64,000 bases of DNA, taken from contig NZ_JACIJN010000001.1 of NCBI RefSeq assembly GCF_014199415.1, forward strand, positions 372,001 to 436,000. Direction: 5' to 3'. Within the stretch, counting starts at the first letter, position 1. Each line of letters starts with the position of its first letter. Origin of the DNA: Sphingomonas endophytica. Its GTDB lineage: Bacteria > Pseudomonadota > Alphaproteobacteria > Sphingomonadales > Sphingomonadaceae. The notes below the pieces were generated by a model that was not told the origin of the DNA, did no database searches, and saw only the letters and a program-made list of their open reading frames with translations. A program made the translations under genes and the position numbers. Of this stretch, positions 21,726 through 33,814 are shown piece by piece.

Positions 21726-23786
21726 ATGACCGAACCCACGCCCCCCGTCGCCGCCACCCGCCCGCATAGCTTCACGATGCATGGCATCACGATCGACGAT
21801 CCCTGGGCATGGCTGAAGGACCCGAACTATCCCGACGTCACCGACAAGGACGTGCTCGCCTATCTCGAGGAAGAGAACGCCTATTTCGAGGCGCAGATGG
21901 CACCGCACCGCCCCCTGATCGACCGCCTCTACGAAGAGATGAAGGGGCGCATCAAGGAGGACGAGAGCAGCGTCCCGCAAAAGGATGGCGACCATCTCTA
22001 CTGGACCGCGTTCGAAACGGGCGGCCAGTATCGCAAATGGTGGCGCAAGCCCGTCGCGGGCGGCCCCGACGAACTGCTGCTCGACGAACCCGCGCTGGCG
22101 GAGGGCAAGGAATATTTCCGGCTCGGCGCGTTCTCGATCTCGAACGATGCAAGCAAGCTGGCCTATGCCATCGACGACAACGGCTCCGAGCGGTTCACGA
22201 TCCACGTCAAGGACCTGATCACCGGCGCCCTGCTCCCGGACACGATCCCCGGCATGTTGTCCGAGATCGTCTGGACCGCAGACGACAGCGGTTTTCTCTA
22301 TGGGCTCGCCAACAAGGAATGGCGCACGGACAATGCCCGCTTCCACCGGCTCGGCACCGACCCGGCGGAGGACGTCGAGCTGTATCACGAGGATGACGAG
22401 GGCTATCGCGTCGCGGTCGGCGAGACCAGCGACCGCAAGTGGATCGTGATCGGCACCGGCGATCACGTCACCAGCGAGATCCGGCTCCTGCCGGCAAGCG
22501 ATCCGTTCGCCTCCCCGATCCTGATCGCGCCGCGCCAGCCGGGGCGCGAATATGACGTCGACACGCACGGCGACACGTTGTTCATCCACACCAACGACAC
22601 CGATCCGATGTGGCGGCTGGTCACCGCGCCGATCGCGTCGCCCGGCGAATGGACCGAGCGGATCGCGCCGAGCCCGCATTTCTACATGACCGGGGTCGAA
22701 TGTTTCCGCGACTTCTTCATCGTCGAGGGGCGGGAGGACGGGCTCGACCAGATCGAGATCCACGCCTACGACCCCGCCGCCACACCGCGCCGCATCCCCT
22801 TCCCGGAAGCAAGCTACGCCGCGGGGCTCGGTGATAATCCCGAGTATGAACAGACGGGTCTGCGGCTCGGCTATGAATCGATGGTAACCCCGGGCACCGT
22901 CTACGACTATGATACTGCGACTGGCGACCTCACCACCTTGAAGGTGCAGGAAATCCCCAGCGGCTATGACGCGGGCAAATACGACACGCAGCGGCTGAAG
23001 ATCACCGCGCGTGACGGCACCGCGGTGCCGGTCTCGATCGTCTACCCGCGCGACTTCCCGCGCGATGGCTCGCGCCCGTTGTTCCTCTATGCTTATGGCG
23101 CCTACGGCCATGCGATCGCGCCGGGCTTCTCGACCGGCATCCTCAGCCTGCTCGACCGTGGGTTCGCCTATGCGATCGCGCACATCCGCGGCGGCGACGA
23201 CCTTGGCCAGCAATGGTACCACGACGGCAAGCTCGAAAAGCGCGCCAATACCTTCAACGACTTCGTCGATGTCGCGAAGGCTTTGGTCGAACAGGGCTGG
23301 ACCAGTGCAGGACGGATCGCGATCGCGGGACGCTCGGCGGGCGGCGAGCTGATGGGCGCGGTCGTCAATTCCGATCCGCAGCTGTGGGGCGCGGTGATCG
23401 CCGACGTGCCGTTCGTCGACGTGCTCAACACGATGCTCGACGAGACGCTGCCGCTCACGCCCGGCGAATGGCCCGAGTGGGGCAACCCGATCGAGGACAG
23501 GGCAGCATTCGAACTGATCCGCAGCTACTCGCCATATGACAATGTAAGGGCTCAGGAATATCCGCCAATGCTCATCTCGGGCGGTCTCAACGATCCGCGC
23601 GTGACCTATTGGGAGCCCGCCAAATGGGCCGCGAAACTGCGCGCGACCAAGACCGACACCAACCTGCTGCTGCTCAAGACCAACATGGGCGCGGGCCATG
23701 GCGGCAAGTCCGGCCGCTTCGAAAGCCTGCGCGAAGCAGCCGAGGAACATGCCTTCGTGCTGTGGCAGCTGGGGGTCGAGGCGTGA
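21726..23786 (+). CDS. ptrB: Oligopeptidase B (S9 family)
   Basis: A 686-aa serine peptidase that cleaves short peptides after basic residues. The N-terminal DPWAWLKDPNYPDV and the beta-propeller (about 70-400) are followed by the hydrolase domain with YGAYGHAIAPGF, GRSAGGELMGAV (catalytic Ser), and HGGKSGRFE (catalytic His). All fit oligopeptidase B. The start at 21726 gives the usual N-terminus; the ORF continues upstream only as antisense to gluQRS. Confidence 0.94.
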   Translation: MTEPTPPVAATRPHSFTMHGITIDDPWAWLKDPNYPDVTDKDVLAYLEEENAYFEAQMAPHRPLIDRLYEEMKGRIKEDESSVPQKDGDHLYWTAFETGGQYRKWWRKPVAGGPDELLLDEPALAEGKEYFRLGAFSISNDASKLAYAIDDNGSERFTIHVKDLITGALLPDTIPGMLSEIVWTADDSGFLYGLANKEWRTDNARFHRLGTDPAEDVELYHEDDEGYRVAVGETSDRKWIVIGTGDHVTSEIRLLPASDPFASPILIAPRQPGREYDVDTHGDTLFIHTNDTDPMWRLVTAPIASPGEWTERIAPSPHFYMTGVECFRDFFIVEGREDGLDQIEIHAYDPAATPRRIPFPEASYAAGLGDNPEYEQTGLRLGYESMVTPGTVYDYDTATGDLTTLKVQEIPSGYDAGKYDTQRLKITARDGTAVPVSIVYPRDFPRDGSRPLFLYAYGAYGHAIAPGFSTGILSLLDRGFAYAIAHIRGGDDLGQQWYHDGKLEKRANTFNDFVDVAKALVEQGWTSAGRIAIAGRSAGGELMGAVVNSDPQLWGAVIADVPFVDVLNTMLDETLPLTPGEWPEWGNPIEDRAAFELIRSYSPYDNVRAQEYPPMLISGGLNDPRVTYWEPAKWAAKLRATKTDTNLLLLKTNMGAGHGGKSGRFESLREAAEEHAFVLWQLGVEA

Positions 23787-23793
23787 CCCCCGC

Positions 23794-24357
23794 ATGACGA
23801 TCGAGGCGATCGTCGCGCGCTACGGGCTCGCCGCCCTCTTCGCGGGTGCGGCGCTGGAGGGCGAGGCTGCGGTGATGGCGGGCGGTATACTCGCGCATAA
23901 GGGGCTGCTGTCGCTCCCGCTCGCGATGCTCGCCGCCGGACTGGGTTCGTACACAGCGGATCAGGCGTGGTTCTACGCCGGCCGCCGTTTCCGCGACCAC
24001 AAATGGATCGCCGCCGCGCGCGCCAAGCCCGCCTTTGCGCGCGCGGTCGCGGCGTTCGAGCGCCACCCGACCGCGTTCATCTTCGCCTTCCGCTTCCTCT
24101 ACGGCCTGCGCACCGTCAGCCCGATCGCGATCGGCTCGACCAACGTGTCTGCCAGGCGCTTCGCGATCGTCAATGCCGTGTCGGCGACCTGCTGGGCGAT
24201 CCTGTTCACCGGGATCGGCTATCTGTTCGGACACGGCTTCGAGCAATTGCTTGGGCGGATCGTCGCGGACCGGCATTTGTGGTGGGCGCTCGGCGCGCTG
24301 CTCGCGGCGGGCATCGCCTTCGCGGGCTGGCGCTGGTACAAGGCGCGTCACGCATGA
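23794..24357 (+). CDS. DedA family membrane protein
   Basis: A 187-aa inner-membrane protein. It has GAALEGEAAVMAGGILAHKG near the N-terminus, then DQAWFYAGRRF, and FIFAFRFLYGLRTVSPIAIG, the conserved F-x-R-F-x-x-G-x-R core of DedA (VTT/SNARE-associated) proteins, now linked to phospholipid transport. It begins 7 bases after ptrB and overlaps the thioesterase gene by 4 bases (ATGA), so the three are likely one operon. Confidence 0.9.
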   Translation: MTIEAIVARYGLAALFAGAALEGEAAVMAGGILAHKGLLSLPLAMLAAGLGSYTADQAWFYAGRRFRDHKWIAAARAKPAFARAVAAFERHPTAFIFAFRFLYGLRTVSPIAIGSTNVSARRFAIVNAVSATCWAILFTGIGYLFGHGFEQLLGRIVADRHLWWALGALLAAGIAFAGWRWYKARHA

Positions 24358-24743
24358 CCTTCACGCAGACCTTCACCGCGCAACCCGCCGATATCGACGA
24401 GCTCGGCCACGTCAACAACGCCGTCTGGGTGCGCTGGATACAGGAATTGTCGGTCGCGCATTGGGCGGCGATCGCGCCGCCGGCGCATCAAGCGGCCTAT
24501 GTCTGGATGATCACCCGCCACGTCATCGACTATCGCGGCAATGTCGTGGAAGGCGAGACGGTGACCGGCGAGACCTGGGTCCCCGACCCGCCGCGCGGCG
24601 CGCGCTTCGACCGCCACTTTCGCTTCCTCGGCACCGATGGCAAGCTGCGCGTCGAGGGTGTGACGACATGGGCGTTGCTCGACCGCGCAACCGGGCGGCT
24701 GCTGCGGATCACGCCCGAGATCGCCGCGCCGTTTCAGCCTTGA
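24354..24743 (+). CDS. Acyl-CoA thioesterase, 4HBT hotdog fold
   Basis: A 129-aa hotdog-fold thioesterase. DIDELGHVNNAVWVRWIQE is the 4-hydroxybenzoyl-CoA thioesterase-type active-site motif with the catalytic Asp. Substrate unknown. Its ATG overlaps the DedA stop by 4 bases. The start is fixed by that overlap and by family length. Confidence 0.9.
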   Translation: MTFTQTFTAQPADIDELGHVNNAVWVRWIQELSVAHWAAIAPPAHQAAYVWMITRHVIDYRGNVVEGETVTGETWVPDPPRGARFDRHFRFLGTDGKLRVEGVTTWALLDRATGRLLRITPEIAAPFQP

Positions 24744-24744
24744 A

Positions 24745-24821
24745 CGTCATTGCGAGCGTAGCGACGCGATCCAAGAAGTCCTGATCCGGCCTTGGATCGC
24801 TTCGCTACGCTCGCAATGACG
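24745..24821. repeat. Inverted repeat, family C
   Basis: Arms cgtcattgcgagcgtagcga and the reverse complement flank a core with ggatc-rich inverted words. Similar copies occur at 46542-46618 and 58118-58205. It separates the convergent thioesterase and transaldolase genes. Confidence 0.85.
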
Positions 24822-24859
24822 AGGAGGCGCAGGCCGTCACCAGTCCCCGCCACCCAACA

Positions 24860-25969
24860 TCAAGCGTTCGCGGGCTGCTTCGCGCCGATCACCTTCATCA
24901 GATCGTCGAACGACTTGGAGAAGCTCGCCACACCCTCCTCGACCAGCGTCTTCGTCACGCCGTCCAGATCGAGCCCGAGCCGCGCCTGTTCCTCAATCAC
25001 GTGCCGCGCCTCGTCGACGCCCTGCGTCAGCGTCTGTGCCACCGTGCCATGGTCGCGGAACGCGTCCATCGTCTTCGGCGGCATCGTGTTGACCGTCTCC
25101 GGCCCGATCAGCTGATCGACGTACAAGGTGTCGGGGTAATCGGGGTTCTTGGTGCCCGTCGACGCCCATAGCAATCGCTGCGGCTGCGCGCCCTTCGCCG
25201 CCAGCTTCTGCCAGCGATCCGAGGCGATGAACTCCTGATACCAGGCATAGGCCAGCTTGGCATTGGCGATCGCCACCTTCCCCTTCAGCGCCTTGGCTTC
25301 CTCGCCACCCTGACCGGCGTCGATCGCATCGTCGATCTTGCTGTCGATCCGGCTGACGAAGAAGCTCGCCACGCTCGCGATCCGCGCGATCGGCAGGTCC
25401 TTGGAGACGCGCTCCTCCAGCCCTTCGACATAGGCGTAGGCGACCTTCTTGTACGCCTCGACCCCGAACAGCAGCGTCACGTTGACGTTGATCCCCTTGG
25501 CGATCGTGTCGCGGATCGCGCGCACGCCGTCGTCGGTGCCGGGGATCTTGATCATCAGGTTCGGGCGGTCGACCGCCTGCCACAGCCGCTCGGCTTCCTC
25601 GGCGGTTTCCGGGCCTTTGAGCGCGAGATACGGCGACACCTCGAGGCTGACATAGCCGTCCTTCGCGTCGAGCCGGTCATAGACCGGGCGCAGCGTGTCG
25701 CACGCCGCCTGGATGTCCTTGACCGCCTGCGCCTCATACCGCGCCATCGGCTCGGCACCCGGATTGGCCTTGTCGAATTCGGTGAACCCGGCGTCATAGG
25801 CGTCACCCGCGCCCATCGCCTTCTCGAAGATCGTCGGGTTGGAGGTGACGCCCGTCAGCCCGTCCTCGTCGACCAGCTTCTGCAAACCGCCCTGTTCGAG
25901 GAACTTGCGATCGACGAAGTCCAGCCACACCGCGGTGCCAGCCTTGCTGAGGTCCTGTAGCTTGCTCAT
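24860..25969 (-). CDS. tal: Transaldolase
   Basis: A 369-aa transaldolase of the longer actinobacterial/proteobacterial type. It exchanges a dihydroxyacetone unit between sugar phosphates in the pentose phosphate pathway. VWLDFVDR, GVTSNPTIFEKA, NLMIKIPGT (Schiff-base Lys) and RLLWASTGTKNPDYPDT are conserved. It is followed by tkt and rpiA in the same direction upstream. Confidence 0.95.
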   Translation of the reverse strand: MSKLQDLSKAGTAVWLDFVDRKFLEQGGLQKLVDEDGLTGVTSNPTIFEKAMGAGDAYDAGFTEFDKANPGAEPMARYEAQAVKDIQAACDTLRPVYDRLDAKDGYVSLEVSPYLALKGPETAEEAERLWQAVDRPNLMIKIPGTDDGVRAIRDTIAKGINVNVTLLFGVEAYKKVAYAYVEGLEERVSKDLPIARIASVASFFVSRIDSKIDDAIDAGQGGEEAKALKGKVAIANAKLAYAWYQEFIASDRWQKLAAKGAQPQRLLWASTGTKNPDYPDTLYVDQLIGPETVNTMPPKTMDAFRDHGTVAQTLTQGVDEARHVIEEQARLGLDLDGVTKTLVEEGVASFSKSFDDLMKVIGAKQPANA

Positions 25970-25985
25970 CTGCTCTCTCCACGTC

Positions 25986-26018
25986 CGTCGCGCCTGCGCA
26001 GGCAGGCGCCCATGTCTC
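25986..26018. repeat. Half copy of family B repeat
   Basis: cgtcgcgcctgcgcaggcag followed by gcccatgtct matches the left half of the family B repeats, but no right arm is present. It lies between tal and tkt. Confidence 0.6.
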
Positions 26019-26074
26019 TCACCACGAACGGTATCGCCGACCGATATAGGGACGCGACGACGATACCGCGACGG

Positions 26075-28144
26075 TCAGGCCATCGCTTCCTTCGCCACCT
26101 TGACGACATTCTCGACCGTGAAGCCGTATTTGTCCGCCAGCTTGGCGAGCGGCGCCGACGCACCGAAGGTCGACATCGTGATCTGCCGCCCCTCATAACC
26201 GACGTAGCGATCCCAGCCGAGCGACCCGGCCATCTCGATCGCGACGCGCGCCTTGACCGCCTTGGGCAGCACGCTCTCCTTGTAGGCGGCGTCCTGCAGC
26301 TCGTAGCGATACCAGCTCGGCATCGACACGACCCGCGCCTTGACGCCCTCGGCGACCAGCTTCTCATAGGCCTGCACCGCCAGCGACACTTCCGAGCCGG
26401 TCGCGATCAGAATCACGTCCGGCGTCCCATCGCCGCCCGCCAGCACATAGGCGCCCTTCTCGACGCCGTCCGCGCTCGCGTACTTGGAGCGGTCGAGCGT
26501 CGGCAGCGCCTGCCGCGACAGGATCAGCGCCGCCGGGGTGCTCGCATCCTTCATCACCGCGCGCCACGCCGCCGCGACCTCATTGGCGTCGCCCGGCCGG
26601 AAGGTGTCGATCCCCGGGATCGCGCGCAGCGTCGCGAGATGCTCGATCGGCTGGTGGGTCGGCCCGTCCTCGCCGACGCCGATCGAGTCATGCGTGAACA
26701 CCCACACCGCGCCGATCTCCATGATCGCCGACAACCGCACCGGCGCGCGCATGTAATCGAGGAAGACGAGGAAGGTGGAGCCATAGGCGCGCAGGTGCGA
26801 CAGCGCCATGCCGTTCACCACCGCGCCCATGCCATGCTCGCGCACGCCGAAGTGGAAGTTCGAACCGGCATAATTGTCGGCCTCGAACGACGCCGCGCCC
26901 TTGATGTCGGTCTTGGTCGATGGCGACAGATCGGCCGAGCCGCCGAGCAGCCACGGCACCTTCTTGACGATCGCGTTGAGCACCTTGCCGCCCGCGTCGC
27001 GGCTCGCGACGCCCTTTTCGTCGGCCTCGAAGGTCGGGATCTCGCTGTCCCAGCCCTCGGGCAGCTCGTCCTTGAGCAGCAGGTCGAGTTCCGCTGCCAA
27101 ATCAGCATGTTCGCTGCGATACTTGTCGAACAGCGCAACCCATTCGTCACGTGCCTTGCCGCCGCGGTCCTTCACCGCCTTGCCGAACGCCTCCTTCACG
27201 CCCTCGGGCACGAAGAAGTCCTCGGCCGGCCAGCCGTAGGCTTCCTTGGTCTTCGCGATATTCTCGGCGCCCAGCGGCTCGCCATGCGCCTTCTCGCTGC
27301 CGGCGCGCGGGCTACCCCAGCCAATCACCGACTTGACGACGATCAGCGTCGGTGCCTCGGTTTCCTCGCGGAACGCCTCAAGCGCTTCGGTCAGCGCCTT
27401 GATATCGTTGGCGTCATCGACATGGATGACGTTCCAGCCATAAGCATGGAAGCGCGCGCCGACATCCTCGTCGAACGCCAGATCGGTGTCGCCCTCGATC
27501 GAAATCTGGTTGCTGTCGTAGATCCAGCACAGGTTGCTGAGCTTGAGATGCCCGGCCAGCGACGCCGCCTCGGCGGAGACGCCCTCCATCATGTCGCCGT
27601 CGCCGCACAGCACATAGACGTCGTGATCGAACAACGCGAAGCCCGGGCGGTTGTAGCGCGCCGCCAGCCAACGCTCGGCAATCGCCATCCCGACCGAATT
27701 GCCGCAGCCCGCGCCCAGCGGCCCGGTCGTCGTCTCGACACCGGTGGTGTGGCGATATTCGGGATGGCCCGGCGTCTTGGACGACAGCTGGCGGAACTGC
27801 TTGATGTCGTCGAGCGACATCGCCGGCTTGCCGCTCTTCTGCCCATGCGCGTCGATCTCCTCGACCCCGGCGAGATACAGCAGCGAGTAGAGCAGCATCG
27901 AGGCATGGCCGACCGACAGCACGAAGCGGTCGCGGTTCGGCCAGTCGGCGTGCGCGGGGTCGTAGCGCAGGAACTGCGTCCACACCGTCCAGCCGACCGG
28001 CGCCAGCGCCATCGGCGTGCCGGGGTGGCCCGAATTGGCCTTCTGCACGGCGTCCATCGACAGCGTGCGGATCGTATCGATCTGCAGCCGCTCCGGGCTG
28101 CCGTCCTCGTGGAAACCGGCGGGCGAGCTGGCGGTGTCGGTCAT
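26075..28144 (-). CDS. tkt: Transketolase
   Basis: A 689-aa thiamine-diphosphate enzyme of the pentose phosphate pathway. DAVQKANSGHPGTPMALAPVG at the N-terminus, the ThDP motif GDGDMMEGVSAEA, and EDGPTHQPIEHLATLRAIPG in the middle are diagnostic. The start at MTDTASSPAGF has a normal N-terminus; 22 residues upstream in frame are rejected. It is a neighbour of rpiA and tal. Confidence 0.97.
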   Translation of the reverse strand: MTDTASSPAGFHEDGSPERLQIDTIRTLSMDAVQKANSGHPGTPMALAPVGWTVWTQFLRYDPAHADWPNRDRFVLSVGHASMLLYSLLYLAGVEEIDAHGQKSGKPAMSLDDIKQFRQLSSKTPGHPEYRHTTGVETTTGPLGAGCGNSVGMAIAERWLAARYNRPGFALFDHDVYVLCGDGDMMEGVSAEAASLAGHLKLSNLCWIYDSNQISIEGDTDLAFDEDVGARFHAYGWNVIHVDDANDIKALTEALEAFREETEAPTLIVVKSVIGWGSPRAGSEKAHGEPLGAENIAKTKEAYGWPAEDFFVPEGVKEAFGKAVKDRGGKARDEWVALFDKYRSEHADLAAELDLLLKDELPEGWDSEIPTFEADEKGVASRDAGGKVLNAIVKKVPWLLGGSADLSPSTKTDIKGAASFEADNYAGSNFHFGVREHGMGAVVNGMALSHLRAYGSTFLVFLDYMRAPVRLSAIMEIGAVWVFTHDSIGVGEDGPTHQPIEHLATLRAIPGIDTFRPGDANEVAAAWRAVMKDASTPAALILSRQALPTLDRSKYASADGVEKGAYVLAGGDGTPDVILIATGSEVSLAVQAYEKLVAEGVKARVVSMPSWYRYELQDAAYKESVLPKAVKARVAIEMAGSLGWDRYVGYEGRQITMSTFGASAPLAKLADKYGFTVENVVKVAKEAMA

Positions 28145-28214
28145 GCAATCCTCATGTCGGGAGTCACGGGGTCGAACGCACCGGCGCGACGCCGGTTGCC
28201 GAGTCCTCATCCCC

Positions 28215-28889
28215 TTAACCGCTCACCTCGACGCGTTCCAGCCGCGTAACGATGCCACGATCCGCGACATAGGTCGCATCCACCTGGTCGAGGAACAGCC
28301 CGTGCCCGAGCACGCCGGGCGTCGCATCCAGCGCCCCCGCCAGCGCGGGCGCGTCGGGGAAGGCCGCGAAGCGCGCGTCGAGCACGATGTTGCAATTGTC
28401 GGTCACACCGTCGCGCACCGTCACGGTCGCGTCGAGCATCGCCAGCCGGTCGGTCACATAGCCACGCGCGAACGGCAGCACCTCGACCGGCAACTTGACC
28501 CCACCGATCGCCGTCACCCGTTTCGAGGCATCGGCGATCACCACCATCCGTGTCGACGCCGCGGCGACGATCTTCTCGCGCAGCATCGCCCCGCCCGCGC
28601 CCTTGATCGCCCACAGCCGGTCGTCCACCTCGTCCGCACCGTCGATCGTCAGATCGACCCGCGCTACCTCGGCGAAGTCGCGCACGACGATCCCCAACGC
28701 CGCCGCGCGCGCGGCGCTGTCGAGGCTCGTCGCGACCGCGGTCACGCGCAGCCCGTCGGCCACCCGCCGCCCGAGCGCCTCGATCGCGAAGCGCACCGTC
28801 GATCCGGTGCCGAGCCCGACCAGCATGTCGGGCTGCACCTCGGCCACCGCTGCCTCGGCGGCGGCGCGCTTGTCGTCATCCTGCGTCAT
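28215..28889 (-). CDS. rpiA: Ribose-5-phosphate isomerase A
   Basis: A 224-aa isomerase converting ribose 5-phosphate and ribulose 5-phosphate. [46 protein letters not shown] and LPVEVLPFA are conserved. Of two adjacent ATG codons, 28889 has GGAGG at a proper distance. It is the first gene of the rpiA-tkt-tal group. Confidence 0.95.
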   Translation of the reverse strand: MTQDDDKRAAAEAAVAEVQPDMLVGLGTGSTVRFAIEALGRRVADGLRVTAVATSLDSAARAAALGIVVRDFAEVARVDLTIDGADEVDDRLWAIKGAGGAMLREKIVAAASTRMVVIADASKRVTAIGGVKLPVEVLPFARGYVTDRLAMLDATVTVRDGVTDNCNIVLDARFAAFPDAPALAGALDATPGVLGHGLFLDQVDATYVADRGIVTRLERVEVSG

Positions 28890-28930
28890 CATCGCCTCCA
28901 GCGCTCCAGCCCCGCCCCCTTGCCCCCCTC

Positions 28931-29017
28931 CGTCATCCCGGACTTGATCCGGGATCCCGCTTCTTCCTGAACGCGCGCCATGAAGAAGCGGGGCCCCGGA
29001 TCAAGTCCGGGGCGACG
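28931..29017. repeat. Inverted repeat, family D
   Basis: Arms cgtcatcccggacttgatcc and ggatcaagtccggggcgacg are inverted copies, with inner gcttcttc/gaagaagc also inverted. Another full copy is at 60670-60750, and shorter relatives are at 6622 and 9805. Confidence 0.85.
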
Positions 29018-29062
29018 GTCGAGGGAAGCTGTCGATCCATGGAAGAAGCTGACCTAGCCCCC

Positions 29063-29368
29063 TCAAACGCGCGGCGCGAAAATCTTCCCCACCAGCAACT
29101 CCGCCGCGCGCGCGAACGCCTCGCCGGGCTCGGTCCGCGGCGCTGCCTCGGGCTTCGCGCCGTCAGCCTTCTCGCCCCACTCCGCCGCCTTCGCCGCCTC
29201 GCGCGTCAGCGCCGCGGTCGCGACCGCGCCGACCACCGCCGCCAGCGCCTGCTTGCCCGCCGGCCCCTGCACCTGCTCGATCAGCTTCTCGCCGGCCTTG
29301 CGCAGCTCCTTGGGCACCTTCACCCCCAGCACTTCCTTGGGCAGCTTGCCCTTCTTCTTCTTGGCCAT
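29063..29368 (-). CDS. Hypothetical lysine-rich small protein
   Basis: A 101-aa protein not recognised. The N-terminus is very basic ([12 protein letters not shown]), followed by an Ala-rich helical stretch (about 40-70) and an acidic/Pro end. No signal peptide. A basic head with an Ala-rich helix could bind nucleic acid or membrane, but nothing shows which. It is divergent from uvrA. Confidence 0.7.
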   Translation of the reverse strand: MAKKKKGKLPKEVLGVKVPKELRKAGEKLIEQVQGPAGKQALAAVVGAVATAALTREAAKAAEWGEKADGAKPEAAPRTEPGEAFARAAELLVGKIFAPRV

Positions 29369-29527
29369 CGCCTCGTGCCTCCTGACTGTCACAGTCATAT
29401 AAGACACCGCCGCCGCCCCGCAACTGTCGTGTCGCCCGTGCGTCTTGCCGCAGTGCGGCACCCGCCCCACATCGCGCGTTCGCCGCCGGGCTGGACGCGG
29501 CCGAACAGATATGGAACAAACTCCCTT

Positions 29528-32437
<2,910 letters not shown>

Positions 32438-32446
32438 TTTGGCCCT

Positions 32447-32454
32447 GGGAGGGG
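32447..32454 (+). promoter_or_regulatory. Strong ribosome site marking the true start
   Basis: GGGAGGGG lies 3 bases (GGAGG core, 5 bases) before ATG at 32458. It supports 32458 rather than 32579 as the original start of the next gene. Confidence 0.7.
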
Positions 32455-32457
32455 CCG

Positions 32458-33301
32458 ATGTTCTATATCCAGATACTTCGTGTGAAATGCGAGGGCATGC
32501 CGCAAGGCGATTTTCTTCGTGAGGCAAGCGACCCTGTGTCTGTCATTGTACGATCGTTAGAGTCGAAACCGACTGCGGATGGTTGGGAGAGGATCAGAGT
32601 GGCACATCGGGAACGTAGAAAGAATTGACGAAAGCGGCGTCGGGTTTGCCATGGGTCGAACGCAAGCTGTCACTACACCACAATTTGATCTGAGCACGCA
32701 CAACTTCGTTGAAGAGGAGGCAATGCGAGCTCCGTTCACGCTCGGCGTGTTTGATAAAGAAACTCAGTCCTGTGGTATAATTCGCAAGGGTGGCGTTTCA
32801 CAAAGCTCGAGTGAAATCGCCGGAAAATTGGCCAAGCTACTGAACTCTGCGCCGTATGCCAGAGAGTCAAACTACGAGATTGTAGTCGAACCAATTCCGG
32901 ATCCTATCGACTTCATCTCTTCGATCCGGGAAGCAGAAGCGGTCATTCGTTTCAGTTTTACAGTCACTTGGCCGAATCCACATGATGTTGACAGATTGAT
33001 CCAGGGACCTGCGAAGGAGTTTACCAAAGAGGCTGGCGGCGAAAGAACACGCGTTGAAGTTGAAGGCGAAAGTCTCGATAAGGGCTTGATTGAGGACGTG
33101 GCCAAAGCTGTCGCAGCGGACGGGGAGCAGGCGTCCGCCAGCGTACGGACGGGAGAGGGTGGCCCGCCCAAGCGCGTACATCTGTCAGGAAATCCGGTGG
33201 TAGAGCGCGTTGAACCGTCACCTCGCGAGTCGGTATTTTCGTCAATACTCGATGCCACGAAGCGAGCTTACCATAGGGTTCGAGGCCCAGTGGATTTGTA
33301 A
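32458..33301 (+). pseudogene. Unrecognised soluble protein, apparent frameshift
   Basis: From ATG 32458 a frame of 56 codons stops at 32628. A second frame, open from at least 32579 to 33301 (240 aa), carries the rest. The first reads up to ADGWERI; skipping one base near 32596 lets it continue as EWHIGNVERIDESGVGFAMGR without interruption, giving one protein of about 280 aa. This suggests a one-base insertion (mutation or sequencing error). The product is soluble, without signal peptide, with a moderately conserved-looking alpha/beta core and a basic C-terminus. No family recognised. Next gene starts 16-20 bases downstream. Confidence 0.6.
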
Positions 33302-33321
33302 AGCAAACATTCTGGAAATGG

Positions 33322-33813
33322 TTGCTACATCGCCAGCCCGGATCGCCCCGAGGAATAGGCAATATTGCGAATAGTTTTCTTCTGGTTCATGTCGCCATTG
33401 CCACGGTCGCTACGCTTCTTATCAAGTCCGACCCATTTACCTTTGCAGCGAAGGCGCTTTTCCCAGCATCCTCTATTTTGATCGGCATGTCGCTGGCATG
33501 GACTACACGCGCATCGACGCTTCTCCAATCTGCCGACCTAAGAGATGCCCTTTTCAGAAACGATCGGCGCGCCGAAGACTACGTATACGGCTTTCAGCTA
33601 GCCATACTCGTCATCATGCTAATGGTAACTTATGTGGCGATAATGGCGGGTGGGGGCTTGTCAATAATTGTTTTCGGGCAGGAGACCGACTCGCTATTAT
33701 CGGGATTTTGGCTTTATCTCCTTCTCAGCCTCGCCATGAGGGAGTGCTGGGGTGTGGTGAATTTCACTAATCTGCTGAGCCTTCTAGATTACAGGCGAGG
33801 CGAAAAACGCTAA
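33322..33813 (+). CDS. Unrecognised four-helix membrane protein
   Basis: About 163 aa from a TTG at 33322; the true start is unsure. Four hydrophobic segments are visible: NSFLLVHVAIATVATLLI, LFPASSILIGMSLAW, LAILVIMLMVTYVAIMAG and LLSGFWLYLLLSLAM. ATG at 33318 opens a different frame (MVATSPARIAPRNR...) that would join this one if one base near 33357 were removed, hinting at a second one-base lesion. It lies 20 bases after the soluble partner, same strand. No family recognised; likely an integral membrane protein acting with the upstream product. Confidence 0.6.
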   Translation: MLHRQPGSPRGIGNIANSFLLVHVAIATVATLLIKSDPFTFAAKALFPASSILIGMSLAWTTRASTLLQSADLRDALFRNDRRAEDYVYGFQLAILVIMLMVTYVAIMAGGGLSIIVFGQETDSLLSGFWLYLLLSLAMRECWGVVNFTNLLSLLDYRRGEKR

Positions 33814-33814
33814 G

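Larger units (their letters stand above)
32438..33813 (+). other. AT-richer island with unrecognised gene pair
   Basis: By eye the base composition falls sharply relative to flanking GC-rich genes, with runs such as ttctatatcc and gtcaataattg, and codons (AAA, ATA, TTA, AGA) rarely used elsewhere in the window. It starts just after the uvrA stop and ends one base before the BrnA stop. No transposase, integrase or flanking direct repeat was found. The content is two genes of unknown function in the same direction. Confidence 0.75.

Noticed and set aside
26012..28249. 745-codon plus-strand ORF over tkt
   Set aside because: Antisense to transketolase; Arg/His-rich with no recognisable domain.
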